Source: Paeniglutamicibacter sulfureus
Lineage (GTDB): Bacteria; Actinomycetota; Actinomycetes; Actinomycetales; Micrococcaceae
DNA: 64,000 bases
Direction of reading: 5' to 3'
NCBI RefSeq assembly: GCF_039535115.1
Contig: NZ_BAAAWO010000001.1
Span: 3,162,001 to 3,226,000, forward strand
The translations under genes and the position numbers were made by a program. Below, in pieces: positions 25,071-34,074 of the stretch (within the stretch, counting starts at the first letter, position 1; every line of letters starts with the position of its first letter). Under the pieces are notes generated by a model. It was not told the DNA's origin. It did no database searches and worked only from the letters and a program-made list of their open reading frames with translations.

Positions 25071-26186
25071 GTGAAGCTTCATCGCATTGGCAGCGCGGCT
25101 GCAGTTCTTACCGTGGCAGCACTTGCCCTGACCGCTTGCGGTTCGGACAGCCCGACGGCCACGGCCGGAACCGGCGACGCCGGCAACTCGTCCGCAGGGG
25201 CAGTCTCCGGCACGTTGACCGGTAGCGGTGCTTCCTCGCAGAAGTCCGCCATGGAAGCCTGGAAGGCTGGCTTCGAGCAGGCCAACGCCGGCACCATGGT
25301 CCAGTACTCCCCGGATGGCTCCGGCGCCGGCCGCAAGGCCTTCCTGGCCGGAGGCGCGCAGTTCGCAGGCTCGGATGCCTACCTGAAGGACGAGGAAGTC
25401 GAATCCTCGAAGGAAATCTGCGGCCCCGAGGGCGCATTCAACGTCCCGGCCTACGTTTCCCCGATCGCCGTTGCCTTCAACCTTCCGGGCGTTGAGACCC
25501 TGAACCTCGATGCAGCCACCATCGCAAAGATCTTCAAGCTGGAAATCACCAAGTGGAATGATCCGGCCATCGCCGCGACCAATGAAGGCGTGGAGCTTCC
25601 GGACACCGCGATCACCGTGGTGCACCGCAATGACGAGTCGGGCACCACCGAGAACTTTGTCGACTACCTCGCGGCCGCCGCGAAGGACGTCTGGGACTAC
25701 GAAGTCTCCGGCGACTGGCCCAAGGACCTCGCCAGCGAGAACGCCAAGGGCACCTCCGGCGTCGTGGCAACCACCACCGCCACCGAGGGTGCAATCACCT
25801 ACGCGGACTTCTCCGCCGTTGGCAAGCTCGGCACCGTCAACGTGAAGGTCGGCGACGAGTTCACCGAGATTTCCCCCGAGGCAGCAGCCAAGGGCGTCGA
25901 GGCAGCCACCCCGGTCGAAGGCCGCGGCGCACTGGACATGTCCCTGGACCTGAAGCGCGACACCACCGAATCGGGTTCCTACCCGATCATCCTGGTCTCG
26001 TACCACGTGTTCTGCTCCACCTACAAGGACCAGGCCACGGTTGACCTCGTCAAGAGCTTCGGCGAATACGTACTCTCCGAGGAAGGCCAGAAGCAGGCTG
26101 CAGGCTCCGCCGGCAACGCCCCGCTGTCCGCCAAGATGAGCGAAGCCGCCATCAAGGCTGTCGACTCGATCAAGGTCGCGTCCTAA
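25071..26186 (+). CDS. pstS: Phosphate ABC transporter substrate-binding lipoprotein PstS
   Basis: The 371-residue protein binds phosphate outside the cell and delivers it to PstCA. It starts at GTG after AGAGGATAACTC. The N-terminus is a lipoprotein signal with lipobox LTAC (Cys 23), followed by a Gly/Ser/Thr-rich spacer. Phosphate-binding elements are present: GSGASSQKSAMEAW, the SDAYL loop and HRNDESGTTENF. A PHO-box-like repeat lies upstream, and a strong hairpin separates it from pstC, which would favour more PstS than membrane subunits. First gene of pstSCAB. Confidence 0.96.
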   Translation: MKLHRIGSAAAVLTVAALALTACGSDSPTATAGTGDAGNSSAGAVSGTLTGSGASSQKSAMEAWKAGFEQANAGTMVQYSPDGSGAGRKAFLAGGAQFAGSDAYLKDEEVESSKEICGPEGAFNVPAYVSPIAVAFNLPGVETLNLDAATIAKIFKLEITKWNDPAIAATNEGVELPDTAITVVHRNDESGTTENFVDYLAAAAKDVWDYEVSGDWPKDLASENAKGTSGVVATTTATEGAITYADFSAVGKLGTVNVKVGDEFTEISPEAAAKGVEAATPVEGRGALDMSLDLKRDTTESGSYPIILVSYHVFCSTYKDQATVDLVKSFGEYVLSEEGQKQAAGSAGNAPLSAKMSEAAIKAVDSIKVAS

Positions 26187-26198
26187 CTTTGCACCCAG

Positions 26199-26246
26199 GC
26201 CTTCGGGGGAATATCGATGACTTTTCTTCGATATTCCCCCGAAGGC
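26199..26246 (+). terminator. Long stem-loop between pstS and pstC (attenuator/partial terminator)
   Basis: A perfect 19-bp stem (GCCTTCGGGGGAATATCGA and its complement) with a 10-nt loop starts 12 nt after pstS. It may end most transcripts or protect the pstS mRNA. A TATGAT at 26294-26299 might be the -10 of a second promoter for pstC. Confidence 0.75.
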
Positions 26247-26338
26247 GCAGTAGCATCTGATTTGACCCCTCCATATCCCAGCGCGAACGGCCGTATGATC
26301 CCCCTTGCCGCTCGCTCAACTCCCTAAGGCTCACCCAT

Positions 26339-27271
26339 ATGACTACCAACGCGCTACGGCGCAGCGGATCCAAGGGACAGGCCGGAGACAAGATCTTCTC
26401 CGGAGCCGCGCTAGGCGCGGGCATCCTGATCCTCGTAACCCTCCTTGCGGTAGCGGTCTTCCTGCTCATCCAGGCGCTGCCCACCTTCACCGCCGACCCG
26501 ACACTCGTCAGTGGCGGCGAAGGTTTCTTCAGCTACATCTATCCGATTGTCATCGGCACCGTGATCGCAGCGGCCATCGCCCTGCTCATCGCCACTCCGG
26601 TCGGCATCGCCGTTGCATTGTTCATCTCCCACTACGCCCCGCGCAAGCTGGCGGCGGGCCTTGGTTACGTCATCGACCTGCTGGCAGCCATCCCGTCGGT
26701 GATCTACGGCGCCTGGGGCTACCTGGTGCTGGCCCCGGCGCTGGTCCCCAGCTTCCAATGGCTGACCGCGAACCTCGGCTTCATCCCGATCTTTGAAGGC
26801 CCCGCCTCGCAGACCGGCAAGACCATCCTCACGGCCGGCATCGTGCTGGCAGTGATGGTACTTCCCATCATCACCTCGCTGAGCCGCGAGATCTTCCTGC
26901 AGACCCCCAAGCTGCACGAGGAAGCCGCCCTGGCATTGGGCGCCACGCGCTGGGAAATGATCACCATGTCGGTGCTTCCCTTCGCCCGCCCCGGAATCAT
27001 CTCGGCCGTCATGCTCGGCCTGGGCCGTGCACTGGGCGAGACCATGGCCGTGGCCCTGGTGCTCTCCACCGGCAGCCTGATCCCATCGCTGATCAAGTCC
27101 GGCAACCAGACGATTGCCGCCGAGATCGCCCTGAACTTCCCCGAGGCCTTCGGCCTGCGCCTCTCCGAGCTGATTGCGGCCGGCCTGGTGCTGTTCGTGA
27201 TCACCCTGGTGGTCAACTTGATCGCCCGGGCAATCATCGCCCGCCACAAGGAATTCTCGGGAGCCAACTGA
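26339..27271 (+). CDS. pstC: Phosphate ABC transporter permease PstC
   Basis: The 310-residue membrane protein forms the phosphate channel with PstA. About six membrane helices are visible, the first at residues 22-45. The permease EAA loop that contacts PstB is at about 195-225 (HEEAALALGATRWEMI). The stop codon overlaps the start of pstA by one base (TGATG), so the two are translationally coupled. Confidence 0.95.
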   Translation: MTTNALRRSGSKGQAGDKIFSGAALGAGILILVTLLAVAVFLLIQALPTFTADPTLVSGGEGFFSYIYPIVIGTVIAAAIALLIATPVGIAVALFISHYAPRKLAAGLGYVIDLLAAIPSVIYGAWGYLVLAPALVPSFQWLTANLGFIPIFEGPASQTGKTILTAGIVLAVMVLPIITSLSREIFLQTPKLHEEAALALGATRWEMITMSVLPFARPGIISAVMLGLGRALGETMAVALVLSTGSLIPSLIKSGNQTIAAEIALNFPEAFGLRLSELIAAGLVLFVITLVVNLIARAIIARHKEFSGAN

Positions 27272-28422
27272 TGAACACCGTTACCGCCAACAAGCTCCCC
27301 AACGATTCGCGCCAGCAGCCGGGCAAGCCTCCGGTTGCCCGCAAGCGAAACTCCCTGTCCAAGGGCCACCTGCCGCGCTGGGCCATCCCGGGCATTGCCG
27401 TGGGCGCACTGATCCTCGGCGCCGCGGCTTCCACCCTCGGTGGATTCTCCGTGGCAAGCTTCGCCATTTACACCGCAGTCATCTTCGTGGTGGCCTCCAG
27501 CGTCATCACCACCCTGGTGGAGGGGGCGCGCCGCGGCCGGAACGCCCTGGCCACCTACCTGGTCTATGCAGCCTTCCTGGTCGCGCTCATCCCGCTGGCT
27601 TCCGTGCTGTTCACGGTGCTGCAGAAGGGGCTGCCGGGCATCAACACCCACTTCCTGTTCCACTCCATGAACGGAATCACCGGTGCGGCCGACAACGCCA
27701 GCGTCGAGAACGGCACCCCGGTTCTCGGCGGCGCCTACCACGCGGTGATCGGCACGCTGCTGATCACGCTCTGGTCCACCCTGATCTCCGTTCCGGTGGG
27801 CATGCTGACCGCAATCTACCTTGTCGAGTACGGCAAGAACGGCCCGCTCGCCCGGGGCATCACCTTCTTCGTCGACGTGATGACCGGCATTCCCTCGATC
27901 GTCGCCGGTCTCTTCGCCACCGCGCTCTTCGCGGTGATCATGGGCCCCACCGCCCGCATGGGCATCGTTGCCGCCGTCGCCTTGAGCGTGCTGATGATCC
28001 CCACGGTGGTCCGCTCCACCGAGGAAATGCTCAAGATCGTCCCGAACGAGTTGCGCGAGGCGGCCTACGCGCTGGGTGTGCGCAAATGGCGCACCATCGC
28101 CAAGGTCGTCATCCCGACGGCAATCTCCGGCATCGCCTCCGGTGTGACCCTGGCCATCGCCCGCGTCATCGGCGAGACCGCACCGATCCTGGTCACCGCC
28201 GGCCTGGCGAACAACATCAACGTGAACGTCTTTGGCAACTGGATGGCCACGCTGCCGACGTTCATCTACTACCAGATCCTCACCCCGACCTCGCCGACCA
28301 ACGTGGATCCCTCGATCCAGCGTGCCTGGGCTGCCGCACTGTTGCTGATCGCCATGGTCATGGTGCTCAACCTCGGCGCACGCCTGATCGCCGGCCTGTT
28401 CGCCCCCAAGAAGGGCCGTTGA
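27271..28422 (+). CDS. pstA: Phosphate ABC transporter permease PstA
   Basis: The 383-residue partner of PstC is longer than the usual 280-300 residues, because about 45 residues of basic, hydrophilic sequence precede the first helix and an extra helix pair follows, as in other actinobacterial PstA proteins. The EAA loop ([16 protein letters not shown]) is present near residue 265. The start overlaps the stop of pstC. A 52-nt gap precedes pstB. Confidence 0.95.
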   Translation: MNTVTANKLPNDSRQQPGKPPVARKRNSLSKGHLPRWAIPGIAVGALILGAAASTLGGFSVASFAIYTAVIFVVASSVITTLVEGARRGRNALATYLVYAAFLVALIPLASVLFTVLQKGLPGINTHFLFHSMNGITGAADNASVENGTPVLGGAYHAVIGTLLITLWSTLISVPVGMLTAIYLVEYGKNGPLARGITFFVDVMTGIPSIVAGLFATALFAVIMGPTARMGIVAAVALSVLMIPTVVRSTEEMLKIVPNELREAAYALGVRKWRTIAKVVIPTAISGIASGVTLAIARVIGETAPILVTAGLANNINVNVFGNWMATLPTFIYYQILTPTSPTNVDPSIQRAWAAALLLIAMVMVLNLGARLIAGLFAPKKGR

Positions 28423-28474
28423 GCCTCAAAGGCTCCGGACCCTCAGACACACAAACTTCCTAAGGAAAAAACAC

Positions 28475-29254
28475 ATGTCTAAGCGCATCGACGTCAAGGA
28501 CCTCAACGTCTACTACTCCAGCTTCCTGGCCGTGGAAGACGTCAGCATCGAAATTGAAGCCAAGTCGGTGACCGCCTTCATCGGTCCCTCCGGCTGCGGC
28601 AAGTCCACCTTCCTGCGTACGCTGAACCGCATGCACGAGGTCATCCCCGGTGGCCGCGTCGAGGGCGAGGTGCTCCTGGACGGGGACAACCTCTACGAAA
28701 CCGGTGTCGACCCGGTCACGGTCCGCAGCCAGATCGGCATGGTCTTCCAGCGTCCCAACCCGTTCCCGACCATGTCCATCAGGGACAACGTGCTCGCCGG
28801 GGTGAAGCTGAACAACAAGAAGATCTCCCGCTCGGATGCCGATGGACTGGTCGAGAAGTCGCTGCGCGGCGCCAACCTCTGGAACGAAGTCAAGGACCGC
28901 CTGGACAAGCCAGGCTCCGGGCTTTCCGGCGGCCAGCAGCAGCGCCTGTGCATCGCCCGCACCATCGCGGTGAAGCCGGAGGTGATCCTCATGGACGAGC
29001 CGTGCTCCGCCCTGGACCCGATCTCGACCCTCGCGATCGAGGACCTGATCAACGAGCTGAAGAACGACTACACCGTGGTGATCGTGACCCACAACATGCA
29101 GCAGGCCGCGCGCGTGAGCGACAAGACCGCGTTCTTCAACATCGCCGGCACCGGCAAGCCCGGCAAGCTGATTGAGTACGCCGAGACCACCACGATCTTC
29201 TCCAACCCCGGGGTCAAGGCCACCGAAGACTACGTCTCGGGCCGCTTCGGATAA
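28475..29254 (+). CDS. pstB: Phosphate ABC transporter ATPase PstB
   Basis: The 259-residue ATPase powers phosphate import. Walker A GPSGCGKS (37-44), the signature LSGGQQQRL, Walker B VILMDEP and the switch His ([10 protein letters not shown]) are all present. TAAGGAAAAAACAC precedes the ATG. Last gene of the pst operon. No phoU follows; a PhoU-like gene is found instead on the other strand beside the PiT transporter. Confidence 0.97.
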   Translation: MSKRIDVKDLNVYYSSFLAVEDVSIEIEAKSVTAFIGPSGCGKSTFLRTLNRMHEVIPGGRVEGEVLLDGDNLYETGVDPVTVRSQIGMVFQRPNPFPTMSIRDNVLAGVKLNNKKISRSDADGLVEKSLRGANLWNEVKDRLDKPGSGLSGGQQQRLCIARTIAVKPEVILMDEPCSALDPISTLAIEDLINELKNDYTVVIVTHNMQQAARVSDKTAFFNIAGTGKPGKLIEYAETTTIFSNPGVKATEDYVSGRFG

Positions 29255-29354
29255 TTCCTGACTGCACTCGCCGCAGAAAAATTCGCCCGGGACCGAACAG
29301 GTCCTGCGGCGGTACCGGAAGGGGGATCTTCCGGGGATCCCTGGAGGGGGATCG

Positions 29355-29401
29355 CAACGGCGGAACCACGCGCATGAGTCTTGCGCGGGGTTCCGCCGTT
29401 G
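29355..29401 (+). terminator. Terminator-like hairpin after pstB
   Basis: A perfect 13-bp stem, CAACGGCGGAACC / GGTTCCGCCGTTG, encloses a 21-nt loop that can itself pair. It starts 100 nt after pstB. The rest of the 413-bp gap between pstB and the PiT gene shows no gene. Confidence 0.65.
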
Positions 29402-29667
29402 CCTTGTTTAACGCCCGAGGGAGCCATCGCTGATCGGGGGCCCGCGAGGATGCACGTGGAGCCCGACAGCGCGACCCGGGGAATGGGACCACCCGGCCGC
29501 ACCGGAGGCATCGGTGGTGCCGCCGAAGCCTTGTGGCGGGGGCAGTGGCGCTTGTGCCGGCGCCAATGGCCGGAGACGCTCGGAGGCGCCCCCCCGGGCC
29601 CGGTGCAGGGGGCCAGGCGTCGAGGGTGGATCCGGTCAGGACGGAGCGGGCAAGAGCCGCCTAATAA

Positions 29668-30693
29668 TCAGCTGACCAACGGATGAATGGCCAGGCTTAG
29701 GATGCCGCCGAGCAGCGAGCAGACTACGGGGGTGGCCACCCAGTGCCGCAGTACGCGCTTTACCTGCCGCCAGGTAACGGACTCGAACCGCTGGTTGGTG
29801 CCCGCCCCGACGATCGAGCTGGTCACCGCCTGGGTGGTGGAAATCGGCAGGTGGATCAGCATGGCACCCAGGAAGAGCATTGCGGCGGAGACCGATTGGG
29901 CCACCATGCCGCGCAGCGGGTCCAGGTTGACCAGGCGGTAGGCAAGGGTATGGGCGATGCGCCAGCCGCCAAAGAGGACCCCTGCCGCCAGGGCGGAAGC
30001 GCCCAGCAGCTGGGGGCCGAGCATGATGGTGCCGGGCTGCGCGGCGCCCGCCGTCACCAGGGCCAAGGTCAACATGGCGCCGGTGCGCTGGCCGTCCTGC
30101 AATCCGTTGCCCAGGGCCACCGCACACGCCGAGATGGACTGCCCTGCGCGGGATGCCCCGCTGACGTCGGAGGCGGTGGAATGGCGCACCAGCCAGGTGG
30201 CGGGGATGACCAGGACGTATGACACGACGAAGGCAAAGACGGGAGTGAAGAGCAGTGGCAGCAGAACTCCGCCGGCAAGCATTCGCCAGGCGTCGTGCAC
30301 CCCGTCGTCGCCCAGCAGGGCAGACGCGCCGCCCGCGCCGGCAAGGGCGGAAACCAGGGAATGCGTCGAAGACACCGGGAGTCCGCGCCACCAGCAATAC
30401 AACGCCCAGGCGCCGCCCGCGAGCAATGCGGACAGCAGCAGTGCCAGCCCGGGAACCCCGCTCGGGACGTTCAGCTCGACGGCCGAAATCAGGTAGACCC
30501 CGAAAGAGGTGGAGAGCATGGTGCCCAGAAAGGTGAAGAACGCAGCCACCAGCACCGCATAGTTGGGGGTCAAAGCGCGGTTGCGCACGGCGACGGCGAT
30601 TGAGTTCGAGGCATCGCGGAACCCGTTGAGGAACGCGAAGGCGCAGGTGAACAACAGCACCACGAACATCATGAAGGATTGGCCGGTAACCAC
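29668..30693 (-). CDS. pit: Inorganic phosphate transporter, PiT family
   Basis: The 341-residue membrane carrier imports phosphate with low affinity, using the ion gradient. It has about ten membrane segments and the duplicated PiT signature: FLNGFRDASNSIAVAVRN near the N-terminus and VALGNGLQDGQRTGAM at about 193-208, then STTQAVTSS. It starts 7 nt after the PhoU-like gene, an operon typical of PiT systems. It converges on pstB, so high- and low-affinity uptake lie side by side. Confidence 0.93.
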   Translation of the reverse strand: MVTGQSFMMFVVLLFTCAFAFLNGFRDASNSIAVAVRNRALTPNYAVLVAAFFTFLGTMLSTSFGVYLISAVELNVPSGVPGLALLLSALLAGGAWALYCWWRGLPVSSTHSLVSALAGAGGASALLGDDGVHDAWRMLAGGVLLPLLFTPVFAFVVSYVLVIPATWLVRHSTASDVSGASRAGQSISACAVALGNGLQDGQRTGAMLTLALVTAGAAQPGTIMLGPQLLGASALAAGVLFGGWRIAHTLAYRLVNLDPLRGMVAQSVSAAMLFLGAMLIHLPISTTQAVTSSIVGAGTNQRFESVTWRQVKRVLRHWVATPVVCSLLGGILSLAIHPLVS

Positions 30694-30700
30694 GCCCGAC

Positions 30701-31315
30701 TCAGGATTCCTTGACCAGGACGCGTCCCAAGTGGTCGGCCACGGCTCGCAGGGATTGGGAACAGGAGTGGAGCTGGTCAGCGACCGAACGGTGGCGAATG
30801 ATGGTGCCTGCCTTGTTCAGTTCCCCGATCTCACCCAGCCACGTTTGGTGCGTTCGGTGCGCGCGCTTGGAAATGCGCACCAAATCAAGCCAAACGTCTT
30901 CCAGGTCGTCCAGTCGCTGGAGCTTGCCCAATGCCTCGGTGGTGAGCTCGGTCTGGCGGCCAATCAGTTCCAGCTGCTCGGCCGCACGATGTGAGAGGTG
31001 TCGCTTGCCCAGGTGCGCAATGAGGATGCCGCCTCCGCTGAGTTGCTCGACGGCCTCATGGAGCAGCCGCGAAAAAGTGTAAACGTCTTCGCGCGGCAAC
31101 GGGTTGACGTAGCTGGTGCGCAAATGCGTCAGCACCGCGTAGTGCAGGTCGGTGGCCCTGGCTTCGGACGCGTCCAGCGCATCAAGCTGCACGGCGCGGT
31201 CTTCGCTGGAGCCCAGCATTTCGGAAAGAACCCCAACGCATAGGTTGACTTCGGAGGCCAGGTCACGAAGAAGCCCAAGGCCGCGCATGTCCGAAGGGAA
31301 CAATCTAAATTTCAC
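30701..31315 (-). CDS. PhoU-like DUF47 protein, partner of PiT transporter
   Basis: The 204-residue, all-helical protein belongs to the DUF47/PhoU-like family usually encoded directly before PiT transporters, where it is thought to control transporter activity. Acidic metal-binding positions of the two helical repeats are visible (EARATDLHYAVL; REDVYTFSRLLHEAVEQL). It is the first gene of a two-gene operon with pit. One GTTCACCTTGG half-site lies on its strand at 31379-31369, weak evidence for PhoP control. The 284 bp upstream contain no gene. Confidence 0.85.
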   Translation of the reverse strand: MKFRLFPSDMRGLGLLRDLASEVNLCVGVLSEMLGSSEDRAVQLDALDASEARATDLHYAVLTHLRTSYVNPLPREDVYTFSRLLHEAVEQLSGGGILIAHLGKRHLSHRAAEQLELIGRQTELTTEALGKLQRLDDLEDVWLDLVRISKRAHRTHQTWLGEIGELNKAGTIIRHRSVADQLHSCSQSLRAVADHLGRVLVKES

Positions 31316-31599
31316 GAGGAAACCACCGGATGGAAAGGAAAAAGCGGGACTCTGCCCAGTTTACGCATCCAAGGTGAACAAGCCCGCCCGGGGCCGTGTG
31401 AAGTGCGTCCCCGTGCCAGGGCGGGGAGTGAAGTTGGCGGTGCCGAACCGGGAGCGCCTCTCGGCGGAAGGCCGCTCGTAGCGGCTGAAAGTTGGAGCCC
31501 GGGGCTGCCGCGGTCCGGCACCGTGATTCCAGTTTTCTAGGAAACCGGCCCTCCTGTCAACACGCCGGCGCAGTATTCGCGCTCGGCGTGAAGGAACTC

Positions 31600-32298
31600 T
31601 CAGTCCAGTTCCCCGCGCCTCCAGGATGCGGCGGCGGCTTCCAAGTCCTCGGCGGTCTTCAACAGGGCATGGGCGCGACCGGTCATCAAGGCGGCGCGCT
31701 CCGGGTGCGAAAAATCGGCCGCATCCGCCTGTTCGGCTTGCCCCAGGGCTATGACCCGGCAGTACGCCGCGGTGCGTTCCAGGGCCACATCGAACTCGCC
31801 GTCAAAGGCGCCGGTGAGGATGGAGCTGGTCATGTTGCACAGTTCCTCGGCCCCCGGCGGTTCCGCGGCTCCTGCAACCACACGCGAGACCTGGGCCTGG
31901 CGGGCGCCGGCGGCGAAGAACGAGGCCATGGCCTCGGGATTGTTGACGGTTGCGGCGCGGATTGCGTACAGCCGCCACAGGGCGCCGGGAAGCGAGCGGG
32001 CGGGGGCCTTGGACCAAAGCTCGGCAATGACCTCCAGGCCTTCGTCCTCGGCGAGCCGCACCAGGCGCTCCCGGATCTCCGGATCGTCATTGAGTTTTCC
32101 TGCCTGCACCAATGCGTGGGCGGAGAGGTGCGCTGCCTCGGACACGCGCGCCGGATCGGCACCGCCCTCGAAGGGATCGAAATCCATGGGAGCGAACGGT
32201 TTGGGTTTGTGGTGCCGGAATGTGGTTGCCGGGGGAGTCAATGCTGGGTGGCCCTTCATGGGCTCGAGGATACTCTGCCCAGCTGGATACTTGCTCAT
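31600..32298 (-). CDS. Conserved actinobacterial hypothetical protein
   Basis: The 232-residue soluble protein is rich in Ala and Glu and probably mostly helical. The stretch FDPFEGGADPARVSEAAHLS near residue 40 is one I recall from a conserved family in Arthrobacter relatives, often labelled as an RNA polymerase beta subunit. That label is not supported: nothing here resembles RpoB. The start is uncertain; ATGs at 32298 and 32259 are both possible. It faces the tRNA-Lys gene divergently. Function unknown. Confidence 0.7.
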   Translation of the reverse strand: MSKYPAGQSILEPMKGHPALTPPATTFRHHKPKPFAPMDFDPFEGGADPARVSEAAHLSAHALVQAGKLNDDPEIRERLVRLAEDEGLEVIAELWSKAPARSLPGALWRLYAIRAATVNNPEAMASFFAAGARQAQVSRVVAGAAEPPGAEELCNMTSSILTGAFDGEFDVALERTAAYCRVIALGQAEQADAADFSHPERAALMTGRAHALLKTAEDLEAAAASWRRGELD

Positions 32299-32474
32299 CT
32301 CCGGGATGGGTGAGCCGTCGGGAGGGAGTCTGCGTGCCGGCAGGCTGGCAGCAGGAAAGCCCGCGGCGGGGCAAGTCCTGCGAACCCCAGGTGTTCGGAC
32401 ACCAGCTGATTCCAGCAAGCTTGTCCAAGCGGGACCGGATTATCCGCTAATATGGTGTTGGCTAAGTGCCAAGC

Positions 32475-32547
32475 GCGCCTTTAGCTCAGTTGGTAGAGCA
32501 CTGGACTTTTAATCCATTGGTCGCGGGTTCGACCCCCGCAGGGCGCA
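32475..32547 (+). tRNA. tRNA-Lys (anticodon TTT)
   Basis: The 73-nt cloverleaf is complete: acceptor stem GCGCCTT / AGGGCGC (one G-U pair), D-arm AGCTCAGTTGGTAGAGC, anticodon loop CTTTTAA giving anticodon TTT, and T-arm with GGTTCGACC. CCA is not encoded. Its 3' half is repeated 5 kb downstream, which marks it as the integration site of a genomic island. Confidence 0.97.
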
Positions 32548-32551
32548 CAGA
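32505..32551 (+). repeat. attL: 3' half of tRNA-Lys, left border of the island
   Basis: From AATCCATTGG at 32511 to the A at 32551, 37 of 41 bases equal 37540-37580 in direct orientation. Weaker similarity extends back to GACT at the anticodon. Tyrosine-recombinase elements commonly integrate in the 3' half of tRNA genes and duplicate it. Confidence 0.75.
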
Positions 32552-32552
32552 G

Positions 32553-32592
32553 AAGCGGTTCTGACTAGGAGAAATCTAAGTCAGAACCGCTT
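32553..32592 (+). terminator. Terminator after tRNA-Lys
   Basis: A perfect 14-bp stem, AAGCGGTTCTGACT / AGTCAGAACCGCTT, with a 12-nt loop is followed by TTTCTGTTT. Confidence 0.85.
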
Positions 32593-32617
32593 TCTGTTTA
32601 AGTCGTTGCCCCCAAAT

Positions 32618-32827
32618 TCAGGGAAGCCAACGAATTCGATTATCTGGCTGGATCCGGGAGTGCCAGTTGATCTCGGACAATCTTCCTGCTGCCTGCACTT
32701 TCTCAACGACGTCGAGGGCCGAAGTCTCTGAACCGAAGACCCACAAGGCCCGATTCGCTTCGCATTCTTCTAGCTCGCTCAGATAGAAGTATGAGGGGTC
32801 CCAGCCGACCTTGAACTCGCTCGGCAT
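32618..32827 (-). CDS. Hypothetical protein, probably N-terminally broken
   Basis: The 69-codon frame gives a natural-looking sequence (WDPSYFYLSELEECEANRAL, then ALWVFGSETSALDVVEKVQA). Similar quality continues upstream without a start codon for about 20 residues (PVESGPVELSSTFLNG) until a stop at 32894-32896. This suggests that the 5' end was lost, or that a frameshift separates it. I do not recognise the family. It lies just inside the left border of the island. Confidence 0.45.
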   Translation of the reverse strand: MPSEFKVGWDPSYFYLSELEECEANRALWVFGSETSALDVVEKVQAAGRLSEINWHSRIQPDNRIRWLP

Positions 32828-33050
32828 ACCGTTCAAGAACGTGGAGGACAGCTCGACCGGTCCGCTTTCAACAGGTTGCGTCAGTGGTCGTCCTCAACGG
32901 GCGTGCGCTGTTTGTGATGGCAACCGCCTTATTGCCGACATGCCCCGAGGGACCTGGAAGTCCGTCTGTGCTTCCGGCGCTTTGTGGTCCGCGGATGTGT
33001 AGGCTTGGAGCAGTATATTGCTGTTGTGTCCAGGACAGAGAGGCACGTTC

Positions 33051-33782
33051 ATGGCCAGGATTGGGAAGTCGCTCCCGATTGCGGACGAGTTGGCCGCTGC
33101 GGCGGCGGGTGCCGCCGGGTTGCTCATGTCCGAGGCCACCGTGGCCGAAACGCTGAAACTTATCACCGCCGCGGCGAAGTCCAGCGTCCCCTTCGCCATT
33201 GGTGCCGGGGTAACGTTAATGGATGCCAATGCCCGTCCGACCAGTGCTGCCGCCTCGGACGAGGTCGTCGAGCAGGCCGATAGTCTGCAATACGATCTCG
33301 AGCAGGGCCCTTGTCTCTCCGCCTGGGCCACGGGCGAAACGGTGGTGGTCCAGGACATTGCCGCCGACGATCGCTGGCCCGAATGGTCAAGGTTGGTGGC
33401 GCCGCTGGCCGTCGCCGCCTCCATCAGCGTTCCGCTGAAATCCTCCTCCGAGTCCTTTGGCGCGGTGAAAGTCTATGCCGCCGAGCCCCAGGCCTTCACT
33501 GAGCGCTCTCGAGGTGTCCTGGAGCTGCTGGCCCGGCAGGCTTCGGTGTTGCTGGAGCATGCCATCACCGCGGAACAGGCCAAGAAGGTCAGTGACGAGT
33601 TGCGCAGTACCCTGTATTTGCGAGACGTCATTGGCATGGCCAAGGGCATCATCATGGAACGTCATGGCGTTGCCGCCGATGACGCGGTGCGGCTGTTGTT
33701 GAAGCAGGCCATCGCGGAGGGCCGGACCCTGGGCGAGTTTGCTGCCCGGTTAGTCGAGGCCGCCACCCCGCAAGGTGCCTAG
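33051..33782 (+). CDS. GAF-ANTAR protein 1 (RNA-binding antiterminator)
   Basis: The 243-residue protein combines an N-terminal sensory GAF domain (about 20-165, with the family's LEQGPCLSAW motif) and a C-terminal ANTAR domain (about 180-240, with RDVIGMAKGIIMERHGVAAD). ANTAR domains bind paired RNA hairpins and prevent transcription termination; the GAF part usually senses a small ligand or phosphorelay signal. AGAGAGG precedes the ATG at 33051. First of a three-gene run: the next start is 17 nt after its stop. What it senses and which RNA it binds cannot be read from the sequence. Confidence 0.88.
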   Translation: MARIGKSLPIADELAAAAAGAAGLLMSEATVAETLKLITAAAKSSVPFAIGAGVTLMDANARPTSAAASDEVVEQADSLQYDLEQGPCLSAWATGETVVVQDIAADDRWPEWSRLVAPLAVAASISVPLKSSSESFGAVKVYAAEPQAFTERSRGVLELLARQASVLLEHAITAEQAKKVSDELRSTLYLRDVIGMAKGIIMERHGVAADDAVRLLLKQAIAEGRTLGEFAARLVEAATPQGA

Positions 33783-33798
33783 CGACGGGGAACAGGCC

Positions 33799-34074
33799 AT
33801 GGAGATGGATGACGATGATTTGCAGCTGAAGCAGCTGCGCCAGGCGCTGCCGCTTGCGGGCCTGACGGTGGGCGAGTTGTGGCTAAAGTACTTCGGCCTT
33901 GGCGGGTCAGCCGGCCAATTCGAAATCGAGGCTTATCTTTTTGCCGCCCATGCGTTGCCCACGTTGGAGCGCGATCTGGTGGCCCACGCGATCAATGAAC
34001 GCTTCATGGACCTGGACATGGATCTCAGGGTCCCGTACTCCACTGACCAGGACCCGGGAAAGACGGAAACCTAA
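33799..34074 (+). CDS. Small acidic hypothetical protein between two GAF-ANTAR genes
   Basis: The 91-residue protein (MEMDDDDLQLKQLRQALPLA; later FEIEAYLFAAHALPTLERDL) is soluble and strongly acidic. GGGGAAC lies upstream of the ATG at 33799; an ATG at 33775 would overlap the previous gene. Its stop touches the ATG of the next gene (TAAATG), so the three genes form one operon. I recognise no domain. Its fixed place between the two antiterminators suggests a shared task, possibly as partner or modulator. Confidence 0.65.
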   Translation: MEMDDDDLQLKQLRQALPLAGLTVGELWLKYFGLGGSAGQFEIEAYLFAAHALPTLERDLVAHAINERFMDLDMDLRVPYSTDQDPGKTET

